From Phymorhynchus buccinoides (taxonomy: Eukaryota; Mollusca; Gastropoda; Neogastropoda; Raphitomidae), in the NCBI GenBank assembly GCA_017654935.2, contig CM065694.1, forward strand, positions 5,341,485 to 5,405,484: a DNA stretch of 64,000 nucleotides, read 5' to 3'. A model generated the notes under the pieces. That model saw only the letters and a list, made by a program, of their open reading frames with translations, did not search any database and was not told the origin of the DNA. Of this stretch, positions 39,840 to 52,466 are shown piece by piece; position 1 is the first letter of the stretch, and every line of letters starts with the position of its first letter. Made by a program: the position numbers and the translations under genes.

Positions 39840-40890
39840 TCCACCCTGGAATGGGGTAGCCCCCTCCCTCATTCTGTGCAGCATGCCTGGAATTTTCTCC
39901 AAATCTCTGCAGAGTAGCCCCGAAAAGAAAGCTCAAACCCTCTTCCCAAGACGTCCTGGACACACCGACGTCTATACAGATGGCTATGCTGAAGATGCTG
40001 TTCGAAATGGTGGAGCTGGAATTTTCATTCACTATCCTGATGGCAGAGAAGACGAGATTTGCCTTGCCGCCGGCCTCAACTACAGAGCTGAGGTGGAGGC
40101 CGTGACAACTGCAGCAGTGCACGTGGAGTCCAGCCCCCCACACCTCCAGCAACATCGTCTTCCTGACTGAGGCCCTGTCTGTCCTGCAGGCCCTACAACA
40201 TGGCAAAGCCAGTGACCTGAATGACCTGGAGTCCAGCCCCCACACCTCCAGCAACATCGTCTTCCTGACGGACACCCTGTCTGTCCTGCAGGCCCTGCAA
40301 CATGACAAAACCTGTGACCTGAATCAGAATGACCTGTCTTCAGCTCTTGCCTCCCTCGGCAGAAATCATAGAATCGTCCTGCAGTGGGTACCTTCACACT
40401 GTAATGTGCAAGGTAAAGAAACAGCGGGTTTCCTGGCGAAGGAAGGCACCAAAGGAGAACAGCTGGACAGGTCCACCAGCTTCTCAGAGGTCAAAACTAT
40501 TATCAAGGCCAAGCAACTGAAGAAGAGGGCACATCAACACCTCAAACTTCAACAAGACTGACCCATACTACCTGCCATCCCGCCAATAACAGGTCTGTGG
40601 TTTCAGACTCAGGACAGGTCACAACCGACTGAAGCACCACCTGTTCACCAAACTTCACGTTGGTGAATCAGAAAAGTGCCCACGTGGCACAGACAACCAG
40701 ACAAGTGACCTGCAGTCGTGCCCACTCTTCCAACAGCCCAGAGAGAGGACCTGGCCAATCCCCGTGCCTGTGGCCCAGAATCTCTATGGAAGCCTGGAAG
40801 ACCTGCAACGTGCTGCCTCCTTCATGCTGGATACTGGGATGCCCATCTGAGATGTTTGAGAAGAAGATATCTGAAATGTATCCGTTGTGG
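39840..40890 (+). pseudogene. LINE 3' end with RNase H domain, decayed
   Basis: V-Y-T-D-G-Y-A-E-D-A-V-R-N-G-G-A-G-I-F-I (about 39970-40030) and N-Y-R-A-E-V-E-A-V are RNase H signatures of Jockey-clade LINE polymerases. A ~105-bp block (F-L-T-D-x-L-S-V-L-Q-A-L-Q-H) is tandemly duplicated at about 40121-40229 and 40230-40320, with a frameshift between. L-Q-W-V-P-S-H-C-N-V-Q-G-K (40375-40415) follows, then a zinc-knuckle-like tail (C-P-R-G-T-D-N-Q-T-S) with further frameshifts. The reverse transcriptase part is absent. Confidence 0.8.
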
Positions 40891-41865
40891 TGGCCAGAAA
40901 ATGCTTGTGTAGGGCGGTTTGTTGTGTTCATGGTTTCTCTTTATTTTTTGCATTTTGTTTGCGTTATACTGTGTAATATGCTATGTTTGTTCCCTGCGGA
41001 TATCCACAGGGAAGGGGGGCAAAAAATCTTCCTGTCCTATGCTCTTTCCCATCTATGTAATAATGGTTGTAAACATATTGCGCATATCAGATAGTTGATT
41101 GTAACTTGTCAGTCTTGTCAGGCATGAGATTTTTCAGAAAATGTTCTGATTTCAGGAAATTCTTCAAGTCAGCAGTGCTGTTCTTGAGATAAGTGTAAAT
41201 CCATTGGGGAGAGGGTGTAGACTCTGACTGGGAGTGGCTGATGGAAGCATGAACAAAGCAGTCATGTCCCAGTTGCCACTCAAATCCACAATGCAATCCA
41301 GCATGTGCACTTTTTTTGTTAGGACAGATCTTTACTCATTTTAGTGGGTTTTTTAAGCCTCAGTGCTTCAGTACCTCCACCAGGGCGTTGCCCCTGGACC
41401 CCACTAGGGGCCTACACCGGTCCCCAGTACCTTTTCAGGAACTTTCACTTTCCTCAGATCTCATGTCTGTTTTGTGGAAAATGTACAGGGTACCTGGTCC
41501 TGGTCGCAAGGTCTTGACTGATTGAGCCAGCCCCCCCCCCCCCCCGCACTGCTACTGTTACTACTACTTAGATAAAACATAACAAAGTTTGTATGGTGCG
41601 TTGTCTAAGGTACGTTTCTGACCAGAAATGGAGGTCAGAATATTGTTTCTTCTTCTTCTTCTTTCCTGCCTTGCTGGATGTTTAGCCTGTTGGGGTGGAT
41701 GAAGGTTGCAGTTAACTGCAGCGCCGTAACAGGGCCCCAGTTTGTTTTTGAGCACCACAGGCCTGGACCATATTTCACATCTCGATGTGGTGAAGAGAGG
41801 GCAGTAGTGCTGTTTGTGGGCTGGTGTCCGTTTTTCTTATTCTTATTCTTCCAATTGGGGATCAT
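40891..41865. other. Spacer, nothing recognised
   Basis: Poly-C run at 41531-41545 and short TTC repeats near 41648-41662. No gene or element recognised. Confidence 0.4.
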
Positions 41866-42237
41866 GTTTATCCTGTGCCGCGCTCACCGGTCTTCATCCA
41901 GACCATTAATAACGCACAGGATGCGTGCTATGTGAATCCGTGTCATCCATCCCATGGGCACACATGGCCTACTTGTACCCAATAGTGGGATGGGCTTTAA
42001 CGTGTGCGCAAGATTGTGTGTATGCGTTCGCACACAAGACCTCGTTTTTGAAAAGTCTCATCCGAAGGACTTTTTCCTCAACTGATGTCAGGTACCTGGG
42101 TGGAGTGAAGAAAATAGGAGTAAAGTGTCTGTCCCAAGGACACACCACTGCGACCGGAGCTGTGCTCGAACCTGCGCACTCGCAAACCCGACAGATTACC
42201 AGCTAGCGACTCTAACCAACTGAGCCACAGCGGCTCC
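41866..42237 (-). mobile_element. tRNA-derived SINE
   Basis: On the - strand from 42237 it starts GGAGCCGCTG, with an A box TGGCTCAGTTGG (42227-42216) and a B box GGTTCGAGC (42172-42164). GGAGC at the head pairs with GCTCC after the B box, so a tRNA-like fold of about 75 nt is preserved. A body of about 300 bp with TCCTTCGGATGAGAC follows. The long body and broken stems argue for a SINE, not a tRNA gene. Confidence 0.72.
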
Positions 42238-43100
42238 TGTTAACCCTTGCCACACGAGCACTCATTTGTTTGTGAAATTTGTCGGCAGAGGAGTTGGCAA
42301 TACCCGGTTCTGAGTCTGAAGATGACAACCTGCTGCGTATAATATGGTTTAGTATAGGAGTTGCAGATGATTAAAAAAGAAAAAGGAAAAAAAGAAAACC
42401 CAAAAAAAGAAGAAAAAAAAGGAAAGGGACAAAAAAGAAGAAAAGAACAGAAAGTTAAGAACAAAAATGAAGGCGGAAGTGGTGGTGGGTCGCATGAGTG
42501 AGCAAGGAAGCAGAGAGCAAATAATTAATGAATGATTGGGTGTGGTGTGAGAGATTCATATTTGTTAAAATGTACATTTTTTGTTTCATGTTTTTTATTC
42601 ATATTTTAATTTTGATGTATTTTATGTTATGTTACACTGTGGAAGACAATTTTCCATGTGCGTTTGTGCAATGCCATTGGACAAACTTATGACTTATGAT
42701 TGAATTTGAGGGTCTCTTTGCTTTTTGTACTTGATCACTAATTAGTGCAATAAGGTTGTAGCTACAATAAAACACAGAAAGATGCAAACAACAATCTAAC
42801 AAGCTTTTTACCCCTGGCGATTTCTCCTGTCATCACTTTTCCATAGGGAAAAAAAAAAAAGATTTCAGAGGAAATCAATTTTATTTTCGAGAGGTGAAAA
42901 AATTGGCCAAGCATGTCGAAGCTATTATTTTCATCTAAACACACACTGTGATGTCAGTTAATACAAGATTGTGGCTAGCCAAAACAATTCTTCAGTTATT
43001 CATGCTTTGGTAAGTACGTTCAGTGTTGAACTCATCAATAATTCATAAGAATGAAGTTTTTTGTTTTTAGTCAAGTGGGAGAACTGAGATTTAAATCTCA
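42238..43100. other. A-rich spacer, nothing recognised
   Basis: Purine-rich AAAGAAAA stretch at 42374-42470. No coding or element signal otherwise. Confidence 0.4.
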
Positions 43101-43103
43101 TTA

Positions 43104-43274
43104 CCATATTTTACGGACTATAAGGCGCAACTTTCTCCCCCAGACTGAGAGCCTTGCTCCTGATAATGTGACTAATAAAATAGTAAGAAACTATAATAAC
43201 AAAATCAGATTTTTGTGTAACATTTGGGGGGTGCGCCTTATAATCAGGTGCGCATTATAGTGTGTAAAATATGG
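43104..43274. mobile_element. MITE with CCATATTTTACGGACTATAAGGCGCA ends
   Basis: TA at 43102-43103 and 43275-43276. The left end CCATATTTTACGGACTATAA continuing GGCGCA matches the inverted right end in about 24 of 28 positions. An internal inverted repeat of the GCGCCTTATAATC type lies near the right end. Eroded relatives at 28960-29105 and 46685-47055. Superfamily not assigned. Confidence 0.65.
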
Positions 43275-43530
43275 TAGCCTGTTTTGTAAATATCTACATT
43301 TTACTTTTCCAAGCTTAAGATTTTCTTTGTGTCGGCCACGTTTCTTGCTAAGCGCACTGGTTGAAATGCTCCCTACTGGAGTGGAGGGGTTTTGTAATTG
43401 TTTGGGTCTGTTTGTTGACGCAGTATCTTGAGAACCAGTGCACAGAACCACTTCATATTTTGTACTGTGGTATTTTATATGAAACTGGTGTGTCCTGTCC
43501 AGTGCATATTGTGGCAGAGGGATTGTCGTA

Positions 43531-43706
43531 CAGTGGAACCTCCCTTATAAGACCTCCCATTATAAGACTCCCTCCCATATAAGACCTACTTCTCTGATAC
43601 ATTGCCCTTCTTTGTAAGTATTAACATTACCTCCTTTATAAGACCCCTCCCTTATAATACCTCATCTTGGATGATTTTTGAAGGTCTTATAAGGGAGGTT
43701 CCATTG
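43531..43706 (+). mobile_element. pogo-like MITE, copy 4
   Basis: TA at 43529-43530 and 43707-43708. Ends CAGTGGAACCTCCCTTATAA, and CAATGGAACCTCCCTTATAA read inward. Confidence 0.8.
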
Positions 43707-43792
43707 TACTTGGTAACATCCTTGTAGTACTTAATATAGCACTTTTCGTGGCTGTCAGCATAAAATGTTTTTGTTTCAACATCTGTACCAGG

Positions 43793-44018
43793 TATTGGCC
43801 ACTGCAAAGAACACCTTTTGCGAGAGTGAATGCCCTTGGTGGGTGGGGGAAGATGGTTGAGTACTGACCAAACAAGGGAATAACTCTCGCCAATAACCCT
43901 ATTTGAGGCCACTTAATGGCTGCCTTTTGCAAGAGTGAATGCTCTTTTGGATACTGATCAACAAGGGCTTAACTCTTGCCGTCAAGGGCGTTAATAACCC
44001 TACTTGCAGTGGCCAATA
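43793..44018. mobile_element. Palindrome-ended 226-bp element
   Basis: Perfect 15-bp inverted ends TATTGGCCACTGCAA / TTGCAGTGGCCAATA. Inside are two diverged tandem units (about 43812-43906 and 43921-44003), each with AGAGTGAATGC and an AACTCT(C/T)GCC...AATAACCCTA block. No clear target duplication. Confidence 0.55.
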
Positions 44019-44880
44019 GTGATCTTTCCATTTTTAATTGGTTTAATGGGTTTTTTATGTGTAGAGCACATTAAAGGTTTAACTACCAGTAGTAGGATTG
44101 TAATGGAAAGAAAACAAAGCATTATTTTACTTGTATTATTATTTTGTTTATATATAAAGACTGTAACTTCAGGACTAGTACTGATTGCAATTGGCTGCTC
44201 ACTATGCATTTTTAGATGGTATGACATTGTCCTTTTTTAAAGATTTTTAGCCATTTTTTTCTCATATTTTTAGCATTTTTGTATCATTTCTGTAGTGGTA
44301 AGAATTACCCTGTTTTTAAAACAAAAATATTTTACCAATATTGTGATTTGTTATTAACATATTTGATACAGTACAAATTCTTCAGCATTTGATCCCTGTA
44401 GGATATCAATTGGGTAGGTACATGGCTTCTCTTTTTTTTTATTTATATAGGGACAGACGTTTTCATAGCCTAGGTCAATTAGGTTCCAGAAATTGTAGAA
44501 AAAATGTTCTTAAGTTTGGTTTGTTTAACAGTAACAATTGACCTAAGGGGAAAACAAGACAATAAACATGTTATGTAGAAAGTGTTTTCATCAAGCAGTA
44601 TTTAATGTTTGTGACAGAAATCTGCAGTTCTAAAATATAGTGATTGAACAAGATCGTCATCCAAGTTAGGTAAGTTTGCTGATTGGTATATGTATTGAAC
44701 ATTTTACCATCAATGAATTACTAACGCATATGCGACTGCCACTTTGTGTGCTTTTAGTTTGACTTGCATGCATTTGCAAATAATGTTCTCACATTGTGAC
44801 ATGTTACATTTTTTCAAAATAAAACGCATAAACAGATCGGCGCTAAAAAGTTTTTAAAAAAAGCAGCAATAATCAAAACT
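44019..44880. other. AT-rich spacer, nothing recognised
   Basis: No coding signal or repeat that I recognise. Confidence 0.4.
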
Positions 44881-44884
44881 TTAA

Positions 44885-45426
44885 CCCTCTTGCATTTATT
44901 CTGCCCAGAACCGCCCGGCCGGAAGTTGCCTCTGTGTGTTTGCAGGTTACTATGGAAGACTAGATATACTACTTGTGGCGGTGCCATAGCCGATTCGGTT
45001 TAACCGAGGCGTGGTCACCGCTACAGCTATCTGTATTAATATATAAAAAATCGGGACTTTACTGGTTTCGTACTGCCTCCGGGCATTGCCTCCAGTATTG
45101 TTCCAACCATATTTGTATTTACAAATGTCCCATATGTGTCTGATTCAGACCAAGAGGACGTAAAACTCCATTTTCTCTCTCTGTGTGTTCAAGCCGCCCT
45201 AAACCGCCCGTAGCTTGCCCCCACTCTGAGACTCCCTCTGATGGCATTTTCATCAGGCACTAAGTTCTGGCTTGTTAAACACACACTATGAAGAAGCTTC
45301 TCACTTGCAGTGATATGATAGTAACTGTATGGCGCTCTGCGCTTCAAAAGACAGATTTTTCTGATAATGTGTGAAATAATCTGAACATTAGAAGTTTTGT
45401 CTGTAGCAAATGTGAATGCAAGAGGG
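44885..45426. mobile_element. 542-bp TTAA element carrying a SINE-like insertion
   Basis: TTAA at 44881-44884 and 45427-45430. Ends CCCTCTTGCATTTATTC, and CCCTCTTGCATTCACAT read inward. The SINE-like repeat occupies 44975-45170. Removing it leaves a MITE of roughly 350 bp. Confidence 0.68.
44975..45170 (+). repeat. SINE-like repeat, full length
   Basis: GTGGCGGTGCCATAGCCGAT start, CGGGACTTTACTGG and CCTCCGGGCATTGC middle, GAGGACGTAAAAC end. Same family as 15286-15476, inside the TTAA element. Confidence 0.72.
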
Positions 45427-45430
45427 TTAA

Positions 45431-46684
45431 ATGGTCGTATACAAAATTGTTCAGTTTGTTTATCAGCCATCTAGGTGACATTTTGCAGGGACGTAAACGT
45501 CTCATTGCTTCTGTTAAGAAAAGACATTCAGTGCGGACTTTGGGTTTTACTTTTAGCCTACTTAATCAAAATTGTTACTGATTAAATCAAGACATTTTAA
45601 ATGGACATAACGTGTTTGATCTCTTGAAAAACATGTACATGTTACTGATCTGAAGAAAAGCACTTGATGCACTTGTATTTTAAAATCATACTGAAAAAAA
45701 AAGTATTTGTTGCATAATTTAACATGAAATAAAAGTGGTGTATTCCTAGGGGGGGGGGGGGGGGGAATGTGAATTGATATGGGGGTGGGGAGGGGGGGAG
45801 TAAGTAGGCATGATTTGAACACGTAATCTGTTTAAAAAAAATGTACATTATTTTTATTATTTTTATCAAACCAGCATTTCTTTTGTTTCCCCTTCTGGTG
45901 TATCCCATACAACTAAAAGACAAATGAAAAGCAATAATAATACAGCAATGTATTTAGCCATGATTGAAGGAATTGATGTTTTAAGTTATTAACTTATGAT
46001 GAGAAGTGTTTGTAAAAGCTAAACAAATATACATGTAGAAGTGTACCAGATGAGCATAAATGGTTGCTTTGTGGTAGTAACTTGTATCTCTCTCTCTCTC
46101 TCTTCATGGGTGCAACTCCACAAAATGAAATAAAACAGGCAGGGGCCCATGGGGGCAAGTTAAGAGAGAGAGATAACGAGATAGACAGTTAACATGATAG
46201 ACAGTTACCACCAAGTTCAAAACGCCCCAAATCGCGTGTGGTCAAAAAATGTTTTTTCGTTTTTTGATGAATTAAATAAAAATGAAGTTCAGTTTCTGGT
46301 AAAATTAAAAATACTGAAATCAGTGTAAAAATTAGAGTAGCACCCATGTCTCTTTCTCTCTCATGTTTTGTGATAATGTTTGTGCAAGGAGTGAGGACAC
46401 CAACTGAAATGTTGCGCCTGGAAGGTTTCATATTTTGTCATTGACTGTGTAAGATCTTGTTGGTATTGTGGCCACAGTTGTTGGTGTCTTCATGAACACC
46501 GTAAGCTTTAAAATAATATTAGCTCACTTAATAGAATGCATCTAAACGCGCACATGCCCACGCATGTACACACACAAGCACATACTTTATGGTACCAAAA
46601 TTTAACATAATTAATATCTGGAACAGTGCAATTAGCACCTCAGCAATAAGCCAATTGATGTAAATGGAACAATGACAAAATTAA
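45431..46684. other. Spacer, nothing recognised
   Basis: Poly-G near 45750-45766, short CT and GA runs near 46087-46175. No gene recognised. Confidence 0.4.
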
Positions 46685-47055
46685 TACCGTACTTTATGGA
46701 CTATAAGGTGCACACCCCAAATTTGACACAAAATTCAGATTTTGTTGAGCTTCTCCGAAATTGGAATGTGTCGGCTGTACACAGCGGGGAGACCAGTGAA
46801 AACTGAAAACCGGACACACACGTACCTTACCCATTATGGCCATATGGCCTGGGAACACAGAAGAAGAAGAAGAGCAATGGGGCTTCACTGGTCTATAGAA
46901 GGAAACCCTGGTGAGTTTCCAAGCTCTCAACACATGAGTTCAGCATGTGATGGAAAACTATTAATATTATGTGCTGCCATTTACTCACGCTTCAGAAGCA
47001 GCAGCCCTTTCCAGGAACTACTGTTTACTCCCGTTATGAATATAAGGGGGGTGAG
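46685..47055. repeat. Eroded relative of the 43104 MITE
   Basis: ACTTTATGGACTATAAGGTG, then an AAATTTGACACAAAATTCAG interior. The right side is diverged (TATAAGGGGGGTGAG near 47040). Confidence 0.45.
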
Positions 47056-48965
47056 TAGGAATAAGGATGTGAACATTTACATGTGAGTGTTAATAGATAT
47101 GCCGTGCCAACTACGATTGATGTACCGGTATATAAGTATAACATAAGAGTAGAGATCTGGAAGTTTTAAGGCAGCGAGATAGATTTTTAAAGAAAAAAAG
47201 TAGGCAAAATTAATTGTGCGGTTTTTCTTAGGCAGTCAAAGTATGTTTAAGATGAGGAATATATATATATATATGGTAGATTTAAGTTTCACTTTTTTAT
47301 GTATTTAAAATGCATTCTCTTCTTTTCAGTGTGTTTGAATTATGTGCCCTTTTTAGAATAATTCTGTAATGTAATCCTAGGATAGTTGAGCTACTCATCA
47401 TGCTTGCCAGTGGTTTGGATGATATTTGCACACATAATTGTCATCTTGAAGGCATTTCAATCTCAGTTGTCTTTTTTTTCTTATTGTGATCTTGCAACAT
47501 TTGGTATGGTACCTAAGAAGAAAACATTAAGAAAATAAACTTCTGTGAATAGAAATGACAATTGTTGTTTGTGGGGGGAAAGGATGGATGGAAAGAATTT
47601 GCATGTAAATGAGCTGGAAATATGGAATCACGATTTTTATATTTTTTATTCCTAAAAATACTTTTAAGCGATAGTTAAAATTCTGTTCTCCTCTGTTTCT
47701 CTTCTCTTGACTATAAATCTGAAGTTTTGAGAATTTGATGTGAGCTTTTTTTTTTTTACTTTGTGTTTTATGCATTTGCTGAGAATGTTTAAGCATCTAT
47801 AGCAATGTTGTCATTCATATTATTATGCCCTCCATTCTCACTAGCATTGTTTCTGAAAAGAAAAAAAAAGTATTTTTATCAAACATGTGTTATGTATGCT
47901 TTGCACATTAAACTTTTTTTTTTATGAAGCCATACTGATCCTCTCATTCAACACTTATAGAGCAAAGTGTCAGATTCAATAATAAAATGGCAAAACATTT
48001 TTTTTAAAATCCTGTACGAATGAATATAAGCCGTACTGAATTGTTCAACAAAAAAGTCAAATCTTGTAAAAGACTTCATACATCTCAAAAACTTTTAAAA
48101 AGGGAACACGTTCACATATTTCCGTGTTCAAACGACACAATGTATTTCACATAAAAATGACAACTTTTTTTTTGTACATGCTTCTCAAAAGATGCCACAT
48201 TTTTTTTTTTACAAATGATGTCATAAAAAACCATGACTTCAATCACAGACCAGATTACAAAAGGGTACAAACTGTAAAACAGGGAAGCGTCACCAGTGGT
48301 GTAGATGAATAAAGCATTGCTTAACATAATCAGATAAGATATTTGCACGTGATCTTTGCTCTTGATGATTTTATTTCCCAGAGGAAATATTGAAATCCTG
48401 AGTAACTGATATTTCATCTCTGCTGTTATTGGAATCATGACATCAGAAGTGTCAAATCAAATTTAACCATATAATTAGGACGAAAATGGAATTGTCTTAA
48501 GATTAAGTCAGAGTTTTCACATATTTATGATCGTATGAAACATGCTAACGAATCATCATTTATCAAGCCTCCAATGAGATGCTTTCAGAACGATGCAAAA
48601 TGCATGTAGCGGTTCACTCTACCTGCTGTATATTGCACACACTTTTGACAGGTACAATTTTATAAATGTTGTCGTTACTTGCTTCACCCATGGACTGATG
48701 CAGGCAAACATGAGTTTCTTTTCGGCTAAAGAGTAATGCATTCTTTAATCCAAATCCATAGACAAAAACTGGGAAATATCGCAACGAGGTTTGTCACCCT
48801 TATCTGTCTAATCAAATATAATCAAACTTCTTGAAAGTTAATTCCATGCCAAACAACTAACACTAGGCATTGACTGTAGGTGTGCTATTCTACAGACATG
48901 TGTGTTGCACATTACTATTGATTTGAAAAGGACTCCAGAACAACAAAGAGCCCATGCAAGTTGGC

Positions 48966-48998
<33 letters not shown>

Positions 48999-49099
48999 CA
49001 GTCAAATTTAAGAATTCTGAAAATATTTTCCAACAGTGACAGTAGAATGTGAGATTCAAGCAAAACAAGGGCTGACCACAACATAAAACAGACAAGAAA
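47056..49099. other. Spacer, nothing recognised
   Basis: AT-rich; TA repeat near 47261-47273 and a GT repeat at 48970-48998. No exon or element identified. Confidence 0.4.
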
Positions 49100-49830
49100 C
49101 AACTGTTTCTGACAGCACACATGGTAAGAAACACAGTGGTTTGCTTACAATCCTCTTCTGTTCATGATATGATAATAGGCAAATAAAGCAAAGCAAAGAG
49201 TCTGTTGCACACATTGAAGATCAAAATGCACTCAATAGAACTGTTACGACAATTTTTGTTAGGTAACTCGTCTTGGAACATGTTTAGGGTTCAACTGCAC
49301 CCAGTCCATGACAATGTGTTATTAATAAAGGGAATCGACTGAACGACACTGCTTTATCAAAAGAAAGTGTCCACTACTCTCTAACTCCCCCACCCCCTTG
49401 ACTATAAAGAAGGAAAAGAAAGAAGCCACCAACAGTTTTTTTAAGACCTTACAAGTTTGACATTATTGCTCATGAATTCCTACCAGCTAAAGCCTTTTTG
49501 ACAACAAACCAGCTAAAGCCTTTTTGACAACAAACCAGCTAAAGCCTTTTTGACAACAAACCAGCTAAAGCCATTTTGACAACAAACCTGATTAGCTGAC
49601 GTACATAATAATGTGCTCAAATTTCCAAAACACCTACAGCAACAGTTTCTGACAGCACACATGGTAAGAAACAGTGGTTTGCTCGCAATCCTCTTCTGTT
49701 CATGATATGATAATAGGCAAATAAAGCAAAGCAGAGTCTCTGTTGCACACACTGAAGATCTAAATGCACTCAATAGAACTGTTACAATTTTTGCTAGGTA
49801 ACTCGTCTTGGAACATGTTTAGGGTTCAAG
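49100..49830. repeat. Direct repeat of ~190 bp flanking a 26-bp tandem array
   Basis: About 49100-49291 and 49639-49828 match closely (TTCTGACAGCACACATGGTA, then CATGATATGATAATAGGCAA, then GGTAACTCGTCTTGGAACAT). Between them, at 49488-49587, four near-identical 26-bp units of AGCTAAAGCCTTTTTGACAA plus CAAACC stand in tandem. Confidence 0.85.
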
Positions 49831-50139
49831 ATTCTTTAATCAGCCAATGCACCGTAATACAAAGGAAATCGTTTTGGTTTTGCACAAGACACAATCCAAC
49901 AACAACAAAAGCATGCACATCGAATGGACAAATTACATCATCATGTATCAGTCTCTCCCTCAGATTCTCTCTTTCTCTCAGACGCACACCTACACACATA
50001 CACCAACACACACACATACACGTGTGCATACACATTTATACCAATACATGTCCCACCTCCTCACACACGCACATACAAGACCACGAGCATGCAGGCACAC
50101 TGATTGACACAAGTCTGGGCAAAATAGGATAAAGAATTC

Positions 50140-50930
50140 CCCTAGGGGAATGAGCCTACTGAGTATTGATGGCTCTGACAGCAGAGGGGTAAAAGCTGTT
50201 CTTCAGGTGGTTACATTTGCACTTAAAAGAGCAGAACCTTTTACCAGAAGGGAGAGATTGAAACAGATGGTTGGCTGGGTGTGTGCTATCAGATATGGAT
50301 TTAGCTTTGCGTCTTATGCGCACACTATAGATGTTATCTGGGGATGGCTGTTTGTGACCTATGATTTTTGAGGCTGTCTTGACGACTTGATGGAGTTTCC
50401 TTTTATCTTTAGCTGAAGCTGATCCATACCAGACAGATATTGAAAAACTGAGTATGCTTTCGATGACAGATCGATAGATGATAGAACTGTGTCAAGACTG
50501 CTGTACTTATCCTAAATTTCTTGAGCTGTCTTAGAAAATATAGTCTCTGCTGTGCTTTTTTGCAGGATGATGTGATGTTGACTTCCCAGCTTAATGTATT
50601 TGAAATGTGCACACCTAGGAATTTAAATGACTCTACTTGCTCAACTACCTGACCTTTAACAGATAATGCTGGGAGAGGAGTTTTCTTTTTCCTGAAATCA
50701 ACTATCATTTCTTTAGTTTTGGAAACATTGAGCTCAAGGTTGTTAGTGGCACACCAGTCAACCATCTTTTCAACTTCATCCCTGTACCCTGCCTCATCGC
50801 CATTAGTAATGAGCCCCTCCATAGTAGTGTCATCCGAAAACTTAATAACTGCAACAGATGGGTTTACAGAGCGAAAGTCATTCAACTGCACCCAGTCCTT
50901 TTCTTTTGGAATATAGGGAAGGTCATCTCC
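50140..50930 (-). pseudogene. LINE reverse transcriptase C-terminal fragment, right-arm copy
   Basis: The inverted equivalent of 18290-18773, but it continues to the element's 3' end. Frame 50891-50409 has F-S-D-D-T-T, F-K-F-L-G-V-H-I-S and Q-Q-R-L-Y-F-L-R-Q-L-K-K. Further 3' (50400-50150) lies a diverged L-P-S-G-K-R-F / L-K-N-S-F-Y-P tail typical of CR1/Rex-like LINEs. Six A residues here keep the frame that the left copy lost. 5' truncated near 50930. Confidence 0.88.
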
Positions 50931-51143
50931 CGGGATTCAATGATCTGTTCCCTCCCAATAGAAAAACAGGGACAAGTCATGGTTGACCGAAAGTGTACAA
51001 GCACTTGATAGGATACAAGTCCTTTGAAAACAGCACCCATTTAGAATGCATGCACTCCGTGCCTCCGACAATGGCTCGGACTAGATGCATGATGATCATT
51101 CAGTAGAAGTAGTCTTCAAATGGAGGTTCTGGATGATAAATGC

Positions 51144-52433
51144 TCAGGGTGACTCCGTCATGTAAACCACAGTCTTCCCTCGGTTGCGCCCCTCTTCCAC
51201 ATGCTCGTAAGCCGCTGGCAGGTCAGTGAAAGCAAACGTTTTCTCCACTACCGGCTGGATCTACAAGGCAAATAATTCACCACATCAATGAAGACTATCA
51301 ATCAACAATTATTAACTTAGTCACTGAGTTAGTGATAGAAAATAATTGTTGCTGCAACAGACAACATGTTCATCCTTTCTGTCAATGATAAATAACATGT
51401 TGAAGGGAAAACACTGTGAAAGTGGATAATTTACAAAGCCAATAAGAAACCGTGCAAAAGAAAAGGCACACAAATTCATCCCTTTACCTCCCTTATCCTA
51501 CACACACACAAACACCTGAACTCATCAGTGAGAGAAAACTTATTCATGATGGCTCTGAAGGACAATAATCCAACCAAACGAATTCAGTGCAATATCAATC
51601 CAATGACTTAACACTGCCTACTGATGCCACAAACTTAATAGGCCTGTCATTCACTGAGAGGATATTTATCACATGAATTATTGACTTTCCCTGTTAGCAC
51701 AAATCCTCCCCGGCCTCACACTGACAATGCAGTTTCTGTTGACTTATCATGCCTGAACTGGTTTCTGCCAACAAAATAAACTGATACAGATACCTCTTAC
51801 TACATTCATCCTGCCCACCCCTTCTGCATGTGCCCTACCTGTCCACTATCCACCATCTGAGCCACTCTTTCCAGAGCTCGTCCGTTGGGGAGGAAGAACG
51901 CCCAGCGATAACTCTGCCCTCCAGTCAGACCCTGCACACAGGAAAAGGAAAACACTATGTGCAACAACAAGCACAGACCGTCCCCCTGATGTCAGGGGTG
52001 TGGCTGTGGGTTTGGACTCAAATGTACGACCCAGAAGATAGGACAGCAAACAACACATATACACACACACAAGCACATAGACACGCAAGCACACACACAA
52101 GCACATGCACACACATACACAAGCACACACACAAAAAGACACTATACACCCACCTTGACCACAATGTTGACCAGGAAGAAGCTGGACTGGGCCACGCCCG
52201 GCACAAAGCCCTTGCTGTCACACACACACATACACAGTACACACAAGCACATAAACACAAATACACCATACACCCACCTTGACCACATTGTTGACCAGGA
52301 AGAAGCTGGCCTGGGCCACGCCCAACACAAAGCCCTTGCTGTCACACACACGCACACACAAAGACACAATACACCCACATTGTTGACCAGGAAGAAGCTG
52401 GCCTGGGCCACGCCCGGCACAAAGCCATTGCTG

Positions 52434-52466
<33 letters not shown>

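Noticed and set aside
39814..40397. Antisense frames over the LINE RNase H region
   Set aside because: The + strand shows RNase H motifs; the antisense frames are shadows of the internal duplication.
42163..42237. A functional tRNA gene on the - strand
   Set aside because: A and B boxes and part of the acceptor stem are present, but other stems do not pair well and a long SINE body follows.
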